Positions 1 to 10,900 of a stretch of 64,000 bases of DNA are shown here, piece by piece; the first letter of the stretch is position 1; each line of letters opens with the position of its first letter. A program made the translations under genes and the position numbers. The notes beneath the pieces were generated by a model. It was not told the DNA's origin, ran no database searches, and saw nothing but the letters and a program-made list of their open reading frames with translations. The stretch is from Eudorina sp. 2006-703-Eu-15 (taxonomy: Eukaryota; Chlorophyta; Chlorophyceae; Chlamydomonadales; Volvocaceae), in the NCBI GenBank assembly GCA_003117195.1, contig BDSI01000003.1:1951551-2015550 (forward strand). Reading direction: 5' to 3'.

Positions 1-659
1 GCAGCCCGTCATGCAGTGTAAATGTAAAGCTCCTGATCTTGACTGTTCGCCTATGTTTGGCTCCGTCACTCGTCGCTGCACATACTTCGATGTATCGACC
101 ATCCAGCACCGTTTCGTTCACGTGCTCGCAACTTTTGCTTATTACTTGCCGAGAAAACAAGACCGAACGTATGGACAGGACAAATCACGCAAAGTTTCAT
201 CAGCAGCTAGTATGGATACGCATTTATTGGTCCAATACGGCAGCCCCTACTGCGCAAAGAAGTCCTAGGCCTCTGGCTCATTGTTACAACCGGTAACATT
301 TATTTTCGTAAACCAGTATCTATCCTTTGACATCTTTAACAACGTTCGTTCCATAACATCGTCTGTTTTCAACAAGCGCTGAAATAAAGTTAATAAAATC
401 TTGCAATTTTGACAGCAAGTAACAGGTTGTGATCACTGCAGACAACCACTAACATGTAACACAAGTTGACAATACTGCCCGCCAACGGACTTCTGTCACA
501 ACCTCAGAAAGCCTCAAACAGGGTCTGAAGACTCCTCTGACAACCTGTTTGGCAACTATGACAATTTGCGTCCGGAGCTGCAAAAGACCATTCCTGACAA
601 CCTCGCCTAGTAAGTTAGACCTTGTCAGACCCCCTATGAGTTGGTAGGGTACGCACGCA
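1..659. other. Intergenic, no gene recognised
   Basis: Lower-GC sequence. The short open frames here show no family motif, no splice pattern and no codon bias like the real exons further on. I see nothing functional in it. Confidence 0.5.
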
Positions 660-663
660 GGGG

Positions 664-1130
664 CGGCTGGTGCAGCTATGCCTCACCACCCGCCCTCTCA
701 CGGCGCTGTCGAGTCTGGTGGCGCTTGGGGAGCTGGAGGAAGCCACCTTCCGGCGGTATCTGGCGGAGCTGTTTTCGCTGCTGACGCAGCTCACATACAT
801 CCGGTGGCATGTAGCCTGCTCATATGTGCCCGGACTACGGTATGTACACACCGCCGGAAGTGCACCACGCGCTGTCGACCCTCTTCGCACATCGGGTGCA
901 GCTAATGGCTGGTGCTGCTGTATGTCAGCCACGGCAGTCGTGGCGGCAGGCTGGCCGGCAGCGGCGGGGGCTGGAGCTGGGGCTCATTGAGCGGTCTGGG
1001 CCGGTCCAAGTGACAGAAGCATGGAGAGGAAGCCGAGGAGGGAAGAATGGGGCGGGTAAGGCAGAATGCAATGGAAGCGAGGTAGGAGAGGCAGGGGTAT
1101 GGATATCTGGGAGATGATGCTGGGGGGTGG
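664..1130 (+). pseudogene. Inverted partial copy of the BIG gene 3' end
   Basis: Read on the plus strand this stretch matches the last coding exon and 3' UTR of the BIG gene that lies on the minus strand at 5686-4700. The shared peptide blocks include [18 protein letters not shown] and LFSLLTQL. The copy lacks roughly 300 bases that in BIG separate the LCLTT block from the ALSSL block, and it carries short insertions near 790-820 and 840-850. These break the frame before the C-terminal tail. Similarity continues past the BIG stop codon into its 3' UTR (the gcgaggtagg block near 1077), so the copy was probably made from genomic DNA. There is no terminal poly(A), which argues against a simple retrocopy. 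It is not expected to make a protein. Confidence 0.8.
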
Positions 1131-1991
1131 CGGTGGTGGTATGATCCGCAGGGAAGGCACTACAGCAGGGTTTACATGCAGGGTTGTGGGCCTCGCATAG
1201 GAGATCACAAATGGCATGTGGATCTGGCATGTGGGTCTGGCTGGCGTGCTGGCTGGTGTGGTCACGCAGCTTATTACGTAGGAAGGCGGTTGACATGGTT
1301 AGAAGCAACTTGGTTTTATTTCGTGTCGGGCCCGTAATGCCAAGAGATATGGGCATGCATGAAGCCATGATGATGGAGCTGGATTGTGGCGCCTGCCGGC
1401 CATATGCGCGGGCAGCACCTCTGCGGTACATACTGATGACTTGGGGTTGACTTGAACTGAGTGTTTGTTAGCAATGTGGATAGGCGCGATATGACAGTTG
1501 GTAGGCAGGTAAGGTAGGGAGAAATCAGCTTGGCTCTTGGAGATCACAGGACCAACAGTGCATGTACTAATCTTACACCCTTCGCATCCAAGCGCAGCAT
1601 CCAGCACATACGGTGCAACTGTATCACAGTCAGGGTCATCTATCTGACCTCGACCTGGTTGGGGGCGAACATCTAGAACTAATTTGGATTCAACTGACAC
1701 CGTCACTTGCACATACAGCTGCCACGTAAAATATCAGGTAGGCGTGAACGAACCTAGCTAGCTACCTGCAGGGTGTTGGGAGGGTCAGCTAGCGACGGAG
1801 ACCCCTGCAGCAGGTTCATTCGTTCCACTACATACAGGTGAAGTCCGGCATTACGGCATTTTGATCATTTGCGCATGGTTTGCGCTGCTGTCAAAACTAC
1901 CATACAATTTACATGTCCATTACATAGCTGGTTTTGCCAAAGTCAAAGAACGTTACTTTTGTGTAGTCACTTTTCCGGTTTCCGATACCGC

Positions 1992-2022
<31 letters not shown>

Positions 2023-2082
2023 CCCGCCCGCACGGCACCTATCCGCACACAGACGGCGTGCACAGACGGCAGCATGAATGTC
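1131..2082. other. Intergenic, no gene recognised
   Basis: Short open frames only, with no recognisable domain. A CTGGCG-type Ala/Leu-coding microsatellite lies near 1993-2025. I see nothing else functional up to the transposon boundary. Confidence 0.5.
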
Positions 2083-2085
2083 TAA

Positions 2086-2129
2086 GGCGGCATTCACATA
2101 TGAAGCAGGAATCGCGCGTGCCTGAAATG
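2086..2129 (+). repeat. Left terminal inverted repeat of the Harbinger element
   Basis: Begins GGCGGCATTCACATATGAAG right after the TAA at 2083-2085. It pairs with the right end at 3818-3861. Confidence 0.85.
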
Positions 2130-2740
2130 AAAAAGACAAAAATGCCTCCCGCCACTGTTCACATAGAGGACGAAATTACAAATCTTTTGAGTTTCAGTTA
2201 CCGTTGATTTCATGCTCGGCCGTGGATGAAATGTACCGAGTCCGAAACTTTTGTTGCTGAAATCTGAAGCATGAAACAATAAGTGATCTGACGACTCGTA
2301 TCAATCCCGTCGTCGTTTTTATAAGAAAGTTGTCTTTACGTATGCGAAGGTGGCCACATTCATTACCTTAGTTCGCAGTAATTATTTGTACCGATTGGAA
2401 ATGTCGCGAGAGTAAAAGCACTTGTTTAGTGAAACATAGCGGGACTCTTAAGATGGAGCAGGACGAATACACACAAGAAGATTACGGCCCTGATCCTACC
2501 TTCACCATTGACTGCGAAAATGTGAGGCTCAATACACGCAGCACCATCCCAGCCGTGCGGACCTTCGTGAAGCGGAGGAAACTTGCTTGGATGCCGTCCG
2601 TAGTAACCTACTACCGTCACAGAACAAGAGGCCGCGTCGTCCTTCACCTAAAGCAGCTAGCCGTGCCTCGATCGATCGATGGAACGTAACACAGGCTGGT
2701 GATTGGGAGGTGGGGACACAGGCGCATTCGATGTAACATG

Positions 2741-3334
2741 TTACAACACGGTGTCGTACATATCAGCCACAGGCCCGTGTGTGATCCGGGATCGGTAGTC
2801 ATTCCCCATATGGGCTGGAATCAACTTCAACAAGTTCAGGGACTGTTTGGTCAGGTTGTCCCTGATAGTAATGGCACCCGCGTCACGATCATGTTGGTAG
2901 TGTACACGCTCCTGTGATGACGGAATGAATACCGGGACATCAGCAGGTGGCACGAACACCTTGTTATCTGTGCGCTCAACTCCAGACTCAACGAAGTTGT
3001 GCAGTGCACAGCACACCTGGGCAACATGGGAAACAAACTTTGGATCGGGGCACTTGCAGTCCTTCAGCACCTGCCAACGCCCCTTCAACCGACCAAAGGC
3101 ACACTCAAAGACACGTCGTGTACGAATGACCGAGTAGTTGAAGTTGAACTGTGCAGGGGTAGGATTCGCAACATCCTCGCACTGCCACAGCCCCCTGACT
3201 GTGGTGAAGGACCAGGCCTCGGGCGTACGGACCCTGAAGTGCGCCAAGGCGTGGTGCCGTTCGTTCAACTCTGATTCGACAAGCTGTTCAGTGGAGGAGT
3301 GGGCCGTTGCTGTATTGCACGCAGTGCGGCGCAT
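2741..3334 (-). pseudogene. PIF/Harbinger transposase fragment (DDE_4 C-terminal part)
   Basis: A 197-residue open frame. Its middle has the DDE_4 / HARBI1 signature: FNFNYSVIRTRRVFECAFGRLKGRW followed by QVCCALHNFVE, split here as FNFNYSVIRTRR then VFECAFGRLKGRW. The Glu in VFECAFGRLKGRW sits where the family keeps the last acidic catalytic residue. The upstream part with the first two Asp residues is absent, and residues before NPTPAQF do not resemble the family, so the enzyme cannot be active. It lies inside the TIR-bounded element and belongs to it. Confidence 0.8.
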
Positions 3335-3817
3335 GGAGGAGTAATGGGCTGCTGCTCGCTATGGAGCGGTCATGTCTGTGTAGAGTTCATCTAAGAATGG
3401 CTTATACGCTTACAAGATGTTTGCGGGACGTTAGTTGCGAGCATGGCATCCTTGGCGTTTCGCCGAATCGCATCCGTCGCCTTCTCTTAAGCCATGATTG
3501 ATAAATAGTCACATTGAGAGGAAATGATACATTAGAAATTTTTAGAACAGAAAATGCTGTAAGCATAAGAAAGGGGTCCTTCCTATGCTGTCCTTATCTT
3601 GTTTCTGTCTCCACAGACGTTCGCTTCGTTCGGCAAGCATGGCACAGCTTAATTGAGTCAACCTTCATATATTGAACTGATTGGGTCCTTGAGATATGAA
3701 CAATTGCCTAGCCAGACCCAATGACCCAGGCGTTGGAAATAGTTTGCGTCCGCGAAAATGATATGTGAACGCATCCTGAGTTAATAACTCAGTACGACAT
3801 CTTTCTGGTTCATGCAT

Positions 3818-3861
3818 CATTTCCGGCACGTTTTTTTTCAGCTTCATATATGAATGCCGCC
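3818..3861 (-). repeat. Right terminal inverted repeat of the Harbinger element
   Basis: On the minus strand it begins GGCGGCATTCATATATGAAG and is followed outside by TAA at 3862-3864. Just inside, at about 3776-3792, is a perfect 17-bp palindrome (ctgagttaataactcag). Confidence 0.85.
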
Positions 3862-3864
3862 TAA

Positions 3865-4912
3865 GAACCATTATTTTTCATAATATTCGCAATTCAAACC
3901 AATCTGTACCCCCTGTAATCCTGTATGCTTAGGAGGAGAGGAAACACTGGCCTGTAATTTACAAAAACATGAAATTTATATTGTGACAAGCAATACCAGG
4001 GCTTAGCGAAATTGTCGTGCTTGTGCTGTCGCTTTCACAAAAGCAAATGCAAAACCGACCTTGCTTTGAAGATGTGAAAGTCACATGATACTTGCAATTG
4101 TTCGCAAAGTGTCGACACTTCAAATAGTAATGTAATCCAGTCGTTATCTACCTACAACCCTTGGCGTACGAACGATGAAGTAGACACCAACGTTACAAAC
4201 TCACAGAACGACCAGGTAGCCTTCTTGGCCGTGAACCATAGCAGATCACTGCAATGACCGTGCACACTGAACATTTCGTTGGTATGTATACGAGGACTGG
4301 ACAGCACGCTATCTGGTCTGGTTTGGTGACACGTGGTGACATTATCTGGTCCTGGGTTTGATTTCCTGGGAAGATCCCCGGTTGCGCCGGGCAGGTGTCA
4401 CCGTGGCTGGGAGCAACGGTGCGCACCGGGCTCGTCGCCTGGGGAAGGTGGGGGCCCGGCCTGGGGCTGCGTGTGGGGATGGCGGGAAGCGACGGCACCG
4501 GGTGAGACATGGTCAGGCGGCGGCGCTAGCCGCGCATTGCCATGATGCCGTACCGTGTACGGTAGCACCCCACACAGCGCAGCGAGCGCCAAAGTCCGCT
4601 GCCGCGCATATCTGTGAGCAAGACGGCGCGCCCTGGGCGGAGATCACGTAATGCTCACGTGACGATGTGGCGGCTGCTTCGGTTGTTCCCTGTCGTGCCT
4701 TCCCGCGGCCCACCGCCATCACCAGCATCATCTATTGATTCATCTCCCCCCTACTCCCCATTCCAGTGCACGCAGGCCCAAGGTAGACCTCCGCCAACAT
4801 CCATACCCCTGCCTCCCCTACCTCGCTATCACGCTATCGCTGCAGTCCACCCGCACCCACTACCACCCCTCCCTCCCTCCCTCCTTGCCCTCATCGGATC
4901 GGTGTGCTTCCG
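3865..4912 (-). other. Non-coding flank and 3' UTR of the BIG gene
   Basis: No gene recognised. About 4193-4912 is the probable 3' UTR of BIG: it follows the stop codon directly, and part of it is shared with the inverted copy near 1040-1130. The 3865-4192 part is AT-richer and shows no feature. Confidence 0.5.
4193..4197 (-). promoter_or_regulatory. Candidate TGTAA poly(A) signal for BIG
   Basis: TTACA on the plus strand reads TGTAA on the minus strand, the usual poly(A) signal of volvocine algae. It is the first one I see after the BIG stop codon, about 720 bases downstream, a normal 3' UTR length for these algae. Confidence 0.4.
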
Positions 4913-7900
4913 TCACGTGGACCGGCCTAGACCGCTCAATGAGCCCCCAGCCCCAGCCCCAGTCCCCGCCGCTGCCGCTGCCGGCCCGCCTGCCGCCGCC
5001 ACCACTGCCGTGGCCGCCAGCACCATGGGCTGCACCCGGCGCGCGAAGAGGGTCGACAGCGCGCGGTGCACGTCCGGCGGCGCGTAGTCGGCGCGTATGA
5101 GCTGCGTCAGCAGCGGAAACAGCTCCGCCAGATGCCGCCGGAAGGTGGCTTCCTCCAGCTCCCCAAGCGCCACCAGACTCGACAGCGCCAAAGGTGAGAA
5201 GGACGCAAACTCCACCGCCGGCGGTGCCATCAGCACGGGGGCGCCGCTGGTGGTCCGCCCCACAATGATGTAGCGGGGCTGCGGCATAGCCGCGTGGGGC
5301 GGCTGAGATGCCCCCGCGCCACTGCTGCTGCTGCCGCGGCCCGGGAGGAACCCCAGCAGGCGCTTGGGTGCCGGCGCCGCTGCCGCCGCAGGCGCACCGT
5401 CGGGGTGGTGCTGCAGCTGCTGTAAGTTGAGGCCAGCCGCGGGGCCGTGCAGCTCGTGTCGCACTCCCAGGGTGTAGCGCGAGAGGGTGGTGAGGCAGAG
5501 CTGCACCAGCCGCTCCTGCGCGTTGGTCAGGCGCGCGAGCGCGACGGCGTCAGGGGACGCGCCTGCCTGACCGGCGTTGGCGGTGATGGCCAGGTTGACG
5601 GAGAGGTAGGCCGCGGCCGCCTCCACCTCGAGACGCAGCAGCGGGGGGTCAGCCACCGCCTTGTCCTCAGCCACACGGTCCTCGGCCTGGTGGAGGGACG
5701 GGCGGGGTAACAAGGGGTTGCCGGCGGGGCAGGCGGGACCGTGGGGAGTTGCCCAGATGGGACTGTGTGGCGAGTGGCAGCACGAACAACCAACACCCGT
5801 TTGATTCCGTGTGCCAGTTCGTCACGTTGGGCTCGACGACGCATGTGATGAGGGGCCCGCTCCCTCCACAGATTACCCGCAAGCGCCGGCCAGGGCTTGC
5901 TTGGGGATTGGCATGCGGTGGCCGTCGGCAAGGGGTACCGGTTCCCAGGTGCCGGTGGCTGGTTCAAGCCCAAGCGCCCAGCGCAGACCTCGTCATTCCC
6001 GGCCCCACTCGGCATTGCGCCATCCCCCACCTGCTGCATGGCCAGCCGCCGCCGCAAGTCCATGTCCATATCCGCCGCATGGGCGTGGCGGTGGATGAAG
6101 GCCAGGGCGTCCAGCAGCCCCCGCACGGCCCCGGGCGGAAGCGACTGTCCGGGTGTGGTGTGGAGGGCAGGGCAGGGGCCAACACCTCATCAACTCCGTC
6201 GCGAGCAGTGGTGCGAGCAGTGGTGCGAGCAGTGTGAGGAATGCTTCGTTGGACGTCCAGGTTGCCTAGCTCCCTTCGTCGCGAGCAGTGGTGCGAATTG
6301 CTGACTGACGTGGACTAAGGGAGCTAGGCAACCTGGACGTCCTACGAAGCATTCCTCACACTCCTCCACACTCCTTACCGGGGCCCAACAACACGCACAG
6401 CCCTGGCTCAAACAGTCGAGCTCCTGGCCCCGCGGTCTTGGCCTGGCCTCTGCCCGGCAGTCCAAGCCTACCCAAACTTACCCGGCAGCCCCAACCTGCC
6501 CCAACCTGCCCACCCCACCTGCGACGCCTTGCTGTACACCTCGCTGCAGCCCTGCACCAGCAGCAGCTGCGTCGCGGCCTGGCAGCGGAACTTGGCCAGC
6601 CGCCTGGCGCCCACACCCTCCCGAAGCGTGAACGCGCGCCCGGCGGCGGCACTGCCGTTGCTCGTCCCAGCCGCGCTGCCGCCCGAGCCCGGCGACCCGC
6701 CGGGGTGCAAACCCGAGGACCCCAGCGGACTGCCGTGGACGCTGGCGGGCGTGATTTCGGAGCTGATGACGGCGCCGCCGCCGCCGCCGGTGACCGCTCC
6801 TGCTGCTGGTGTCGGCCCGGCCGCGGCCGCGGCCGCGGTGGTGGCTGTGCCGACAGGGTTGAGGCGCGGTGGCGGCGTGATGAGCTCCCGGACTTCCGGA
6901 GAGGTCTCCTCCAGGAGGCCCAGCAGCGCCGCGATGACCTCCTCCCAGCACGTCTCATTCATAATGGGCCCTGCAGCCATGTGATGTGATGTGATGTGAT
7001 GTGATGTGATGTGATGTGATGTGATGTGATGTGATGTGATGTGATGTGATGTGATGGGCGCGCAGAGCGGCCCGAGGTGCAGCACGATGTACCTCCGTGC
7101 GCACGAGTACATTAAAAGCGTCAAACGGAAGGGTGATCAGGGAGGCGCGGCTCCTTGGGGTTGAATTGTACAAACGTTCGTTCTGGGTTCGTTTGTACAA
7201 ACGAACCCAGAATGTATGGACGGGGATCAGGGAGGTGCTCCTCCTTGGGGTAAGGATCTTGGGTCAACCCGGCCTCACCCAAAAAAAGATAATAAGTAGT
7301 AATCTTTTTACCCAAAAAACATCGTCTCTTTTGCGATGCGGGTGTCAAGAGGAGCTGCCCAGAAGTGCGGTAGCTGGCCCGTGCGCGGTGCCAAAGCATT
7401 GAGCAGGAGCCGGGTCAAGGCGGTCATGCCCGTCCCTGCCGCGTGCCACCCGTGCCACCCGTGCCACCGCTGCCACCTACATACCCGCGTTGACGCACAG
7501 CCGCACGAACGCCGCCACGCCCACCGCCGCCAGGCTCTGGTGCGAGCGGTTCATGAAGCCCCGCAGCAGGTCCAGCAGCCGAGACAGCAGCGTGAAGGCC
7601 TCGTCGTAGAACTGGGGGCAGGGGCAGTGGGGTTGTATATGTGTGCAAGCGTCGCAAGCTGGCAGGTCTTGGATGGCGGCGCAAAGAACCAGAGCAAGTG
7701 GAAACGGAAGAGCACTGCGAGGAGTCGTGCTCATTCGCAGCCAAATCAGGGATGTGTGTGCGTGCATTAGGATTGGGACCAAGTGGCGCAGAGATCCAAG
7801 GGGAGGGCATCAACAGGAGCGACGGATGAGTGCAGGACAACAGGGCTAACCGCCCGAAGTAGTCAAAACCCTTGTACTGCGGCCAAACCGCGCGTGGATA

Positions 7901-10900
7901 TCACCCTTCAGTGGTAAATGCTCGGGCGCGTCCCCTGTCCCTTTCGGTTCCCCGGCCCCTCTCGTCCGCTGCCCCCTTTGGTTCCACGCCCCCCAGCGCC
8001 CCTCACCTGCACGAACAGGTCCACCAGGTGCTGCAGGCAGCGCGTGCACGTCTCGTACAGCCACTGCTCCTCCTGCTGCCGCCGCTTCTCGCTGGTGAAG
8101 GTCGTGGTGTCCGTGACCTGGGCAGGGGAGGGCAGGCGGCACCGAAAGGGGGCCGGCCCGGCGGTCGGTGACGTGAGGATGCCGGCCGGAATCGATCCGG
8201 TGGCGTCCGGCCAGGCCACTCAGGAATCGCTCGTCCCAAGGAGGCTCCACAGGAGGCAGGCTTGCTTCCCGTCCGTCCTTATCGAACAGAGCACAGGCAG
8301 GGGCCGCTCCTATCCACAGTCCCCAGAGACCCATCCGATGCCCTCCAGGCCCCCTGGCGGCTCAACGCTTTCCCACCTATCCCCTGTCAGCTACTTGATG
8401 CCCCTGCGCCTCCCGTGAGCTAATGCCGTACGTACTGCTGTGGCTAGCTTCCCCACCCGGCTCGGCCCCTTCACCTCCGCCCGCACCACCCGGCTCGGGC
8501 CCTCACCTCCGCCCGCACGTGGTCGAAGATGGGCAGCAGCACCGAGTCGAAGATGCGCACCCAGAACGACTGTGCGAAGGAGCCCCCGTGGAAGCGCAGG
8601 ATGTCGAACAGCACCTCCAGCGCGCTGTGCCGGATCTCCTGCCTCGGGTCGAATGTGAGCTCGCTGAGGCCCGCCAGGAGCGGGAACCAAAAGTACACGT
8701 GCTCGTCCCGGTCGATGAACCGCAGCTTGAGCTGTCCGTGCATGTACGACAAAGGAAAAAACATGTCATGGGCGGCATAACGGAATACAAGTCATGGTGG
8801 GCACCGGGACGGGACGGGGGCGGGGAGCGTCCTCAGCTGTTGGGTTGCTGGCGGCGTGGCTAAGCCGTGATGAAGGGCGCTGTGAGTGCGGAAGTGCGCT
8901 GCGGAGCTTTGGACGCGATGGAAGTGACATGCGGGGCCACCTGGTGGACACGTGTGCACTCCACCGGGCCACGTGAACGTGATGGACAGGCGATGCGGGG
9001 CCACATCAACGGCAGGCGTGATTTCGCCCCCGAGCCCCCGAGCCCAAGACTGCCGCAAGGCGGCCCCCAGACCTCCCTTTCCAAAGACGATGATCACAAC
9101 AGGTTTCGTTCCCCCGTCCTCTGTTGTGCGCTCCTCGGACCTTGCGCGGCCCCGCGACCCGACCCGACCCGGACCCGGACCAACCCGCGCACCTGCGTCG
9201 AGCCGCCTGTCGTTGCGGCGCTCTGCAGCCGCTCCGCCAGACTGGGCATGCGGCCGAAGGACGCCCCGCCCCCCGATACCATCAACTGCGCAACCCGCGA
9301 GGTTCCAGGGCAGGGACGGCCAGCACACCCATCACAGAGCGATCGAGGAGTCAGAAAACCAACACACGTGGACGAAGCCGCCGAGATGCATACCGGCGCG
9401 GACGGGCCACGTGCCCTAGTGCTGACACGCGTGTGGCAGCCCCACTCCCACCCGCACTGCTGTCACCAATGCCCCGACGTGTGTGTCCGCGGATGGGCCG
9501 GACGCCGCTCATTGGGACTCGCTTCCGGTCCCCGGTCCTCTTCTACTTCCCCTCGTCCCGGCCCCAGGCTGGACCGCAGCCACCGCCTGGCGTGCCCTCC
9601 TCCTCACACAACCGAGTGCAATGCCAAAGGTGCCAGTAGTGGCAGTAGACGTTTTCTCCCGCCGTTGCGCCCAAGACGTACCGCCATGTGCGCAGCGGCG
9701 CTCCCAGCCCGGGCCAGGTCCATTGCTCGCACGCCTGAGGCGCCACCGCGATCAATACGGAGGACAGTAAAGTCAAGGTCGGGCAGCCATTGCGCAAGAC
9801 AGGAACCGGCAGCCGATAGTGCAAGGCAGAGGACGAATGGCAAGGGGGAAAGTGCCTGTTCGGCGACGATAGGGGGAAAGTGCGTGTTCGGCGACGGTGC
9901 GGATCATCAAGCCGTTCATGTCTTTACCCGTTACCACCAGTGTGTAGTCGCTGGCGCACTTCACCCACTCGCTCAGCCTCTGCCGCCGTACCCCGGCCCC
10001 AGCCCCATCTCCGCCTGCCCCATCTCCGCCTTTTGATTCACTGGTCCACCCCGCAATCACCAAGCCAGACAACGACCCACCGGACACGCTAGAGCCAGCG
10101 GCCGTCGCTGCGTGCCCCGCCGCCGCCGGTGCCCCGAACGCGGACGCCCCGCGCAGCCGCGTAGCCGCAGCCTCACCATTCGGCATCCCGCCGGCGGACT
10201 CCGCCGGTGTCTCGCCGTGCTGCCGCGGCCCGGCTCCCGTCTCCGGCGGGCCCCCATCAGAGCTCGCCCGGCTCAGCGAGTCAGAATCGGGCCCGCCGCC
10301 GGACGGGCCCCCAGCACCGCCCTGACCGCCTCCGGAGCCCGAGCCGCCGCCGCCCGCCCGCCCGCCGGCCAGTCCGGCGTCCCGTGCGAAGCTGGTGGAC
10401 TGCTCAGGGTTGGCGTCAATGGCCACCACTCTGAGCGGGTGGTGCTGCAGGGCCTGGGGCGGCACAGTGCCCTCGGGCAGCATGTTGACGTCCCCGATGG
10501 CGCCCTCCGCCAGCTTCATCGCGCAGAACCTGAAACGCACAAGAGGAGGAGGAGGAAAAAGAGCAGGAGGATGAGGAGGAGGAGGAGGAAGAGGAGGAGG
10601 AGGAAGAAGAGGAGAAGGAGGAGGAAGAGGAGCAGGGACGGAGAAGCGGAGGTAGGAGGGGAGGAGCAGGGAAGGCTGGTCAGGGAGGGTCTTGACGGCC
10701 ATTGGACGAGCAGGCTGAGCAGCTCAGTGCCACAGCCGGAACCGAAGTCAGGCGAGTTGCTGGACATGACAAGCGGCACGCGAGCACATCCATCAGGCCT
10801 GTTGTGGTGGCCGCAGACTCACCTGCGCATAGGTCGTTTGCCGGTTGCCCGTCGTGGTTTGAGGCACCAAAACCCACACCCATCCATCGCTCTATAACCC

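Larger units (their letters stand above)
2086..3861 (-). mobile_element. PIF/Harbinger-type DNA transposon, internally deleted
   Basis: The two ends are inverted copies beginning GGCGGCATTCA; the first 21 bases differ at one position, and a subterminal block CGTGCC-GAAATGA is also shared. The element is flanked on both sides by TAA (2083-2085 and 3862-3864). A 3-bp TTA/TAA target duplication is the hallmark of the PIF/Harbinger superfamily. Inside is the C-terminal part of a DDE_4 (HARBI1-like) transposase on the minus strand. At 1776 bp, with no N-terminal transposase half and no Myb-like second protein, it is a non-autonomous deletion derivative. The superfamily call rests on three agreeing features (TIR, TSD, transposase) and is firm. 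Confidence 0.85.

Noticed and set aside
6955..7200. Open frame with [10 protein letters not shown] repeats
   Set aside because: Product of the (GTGAT)15 microsatellite in an intron.
10516..10779. Leu-rich open frame that looks like membrane segments
   Set aside because: Translation of the GGA/GAG purine tract on the complementary strand.
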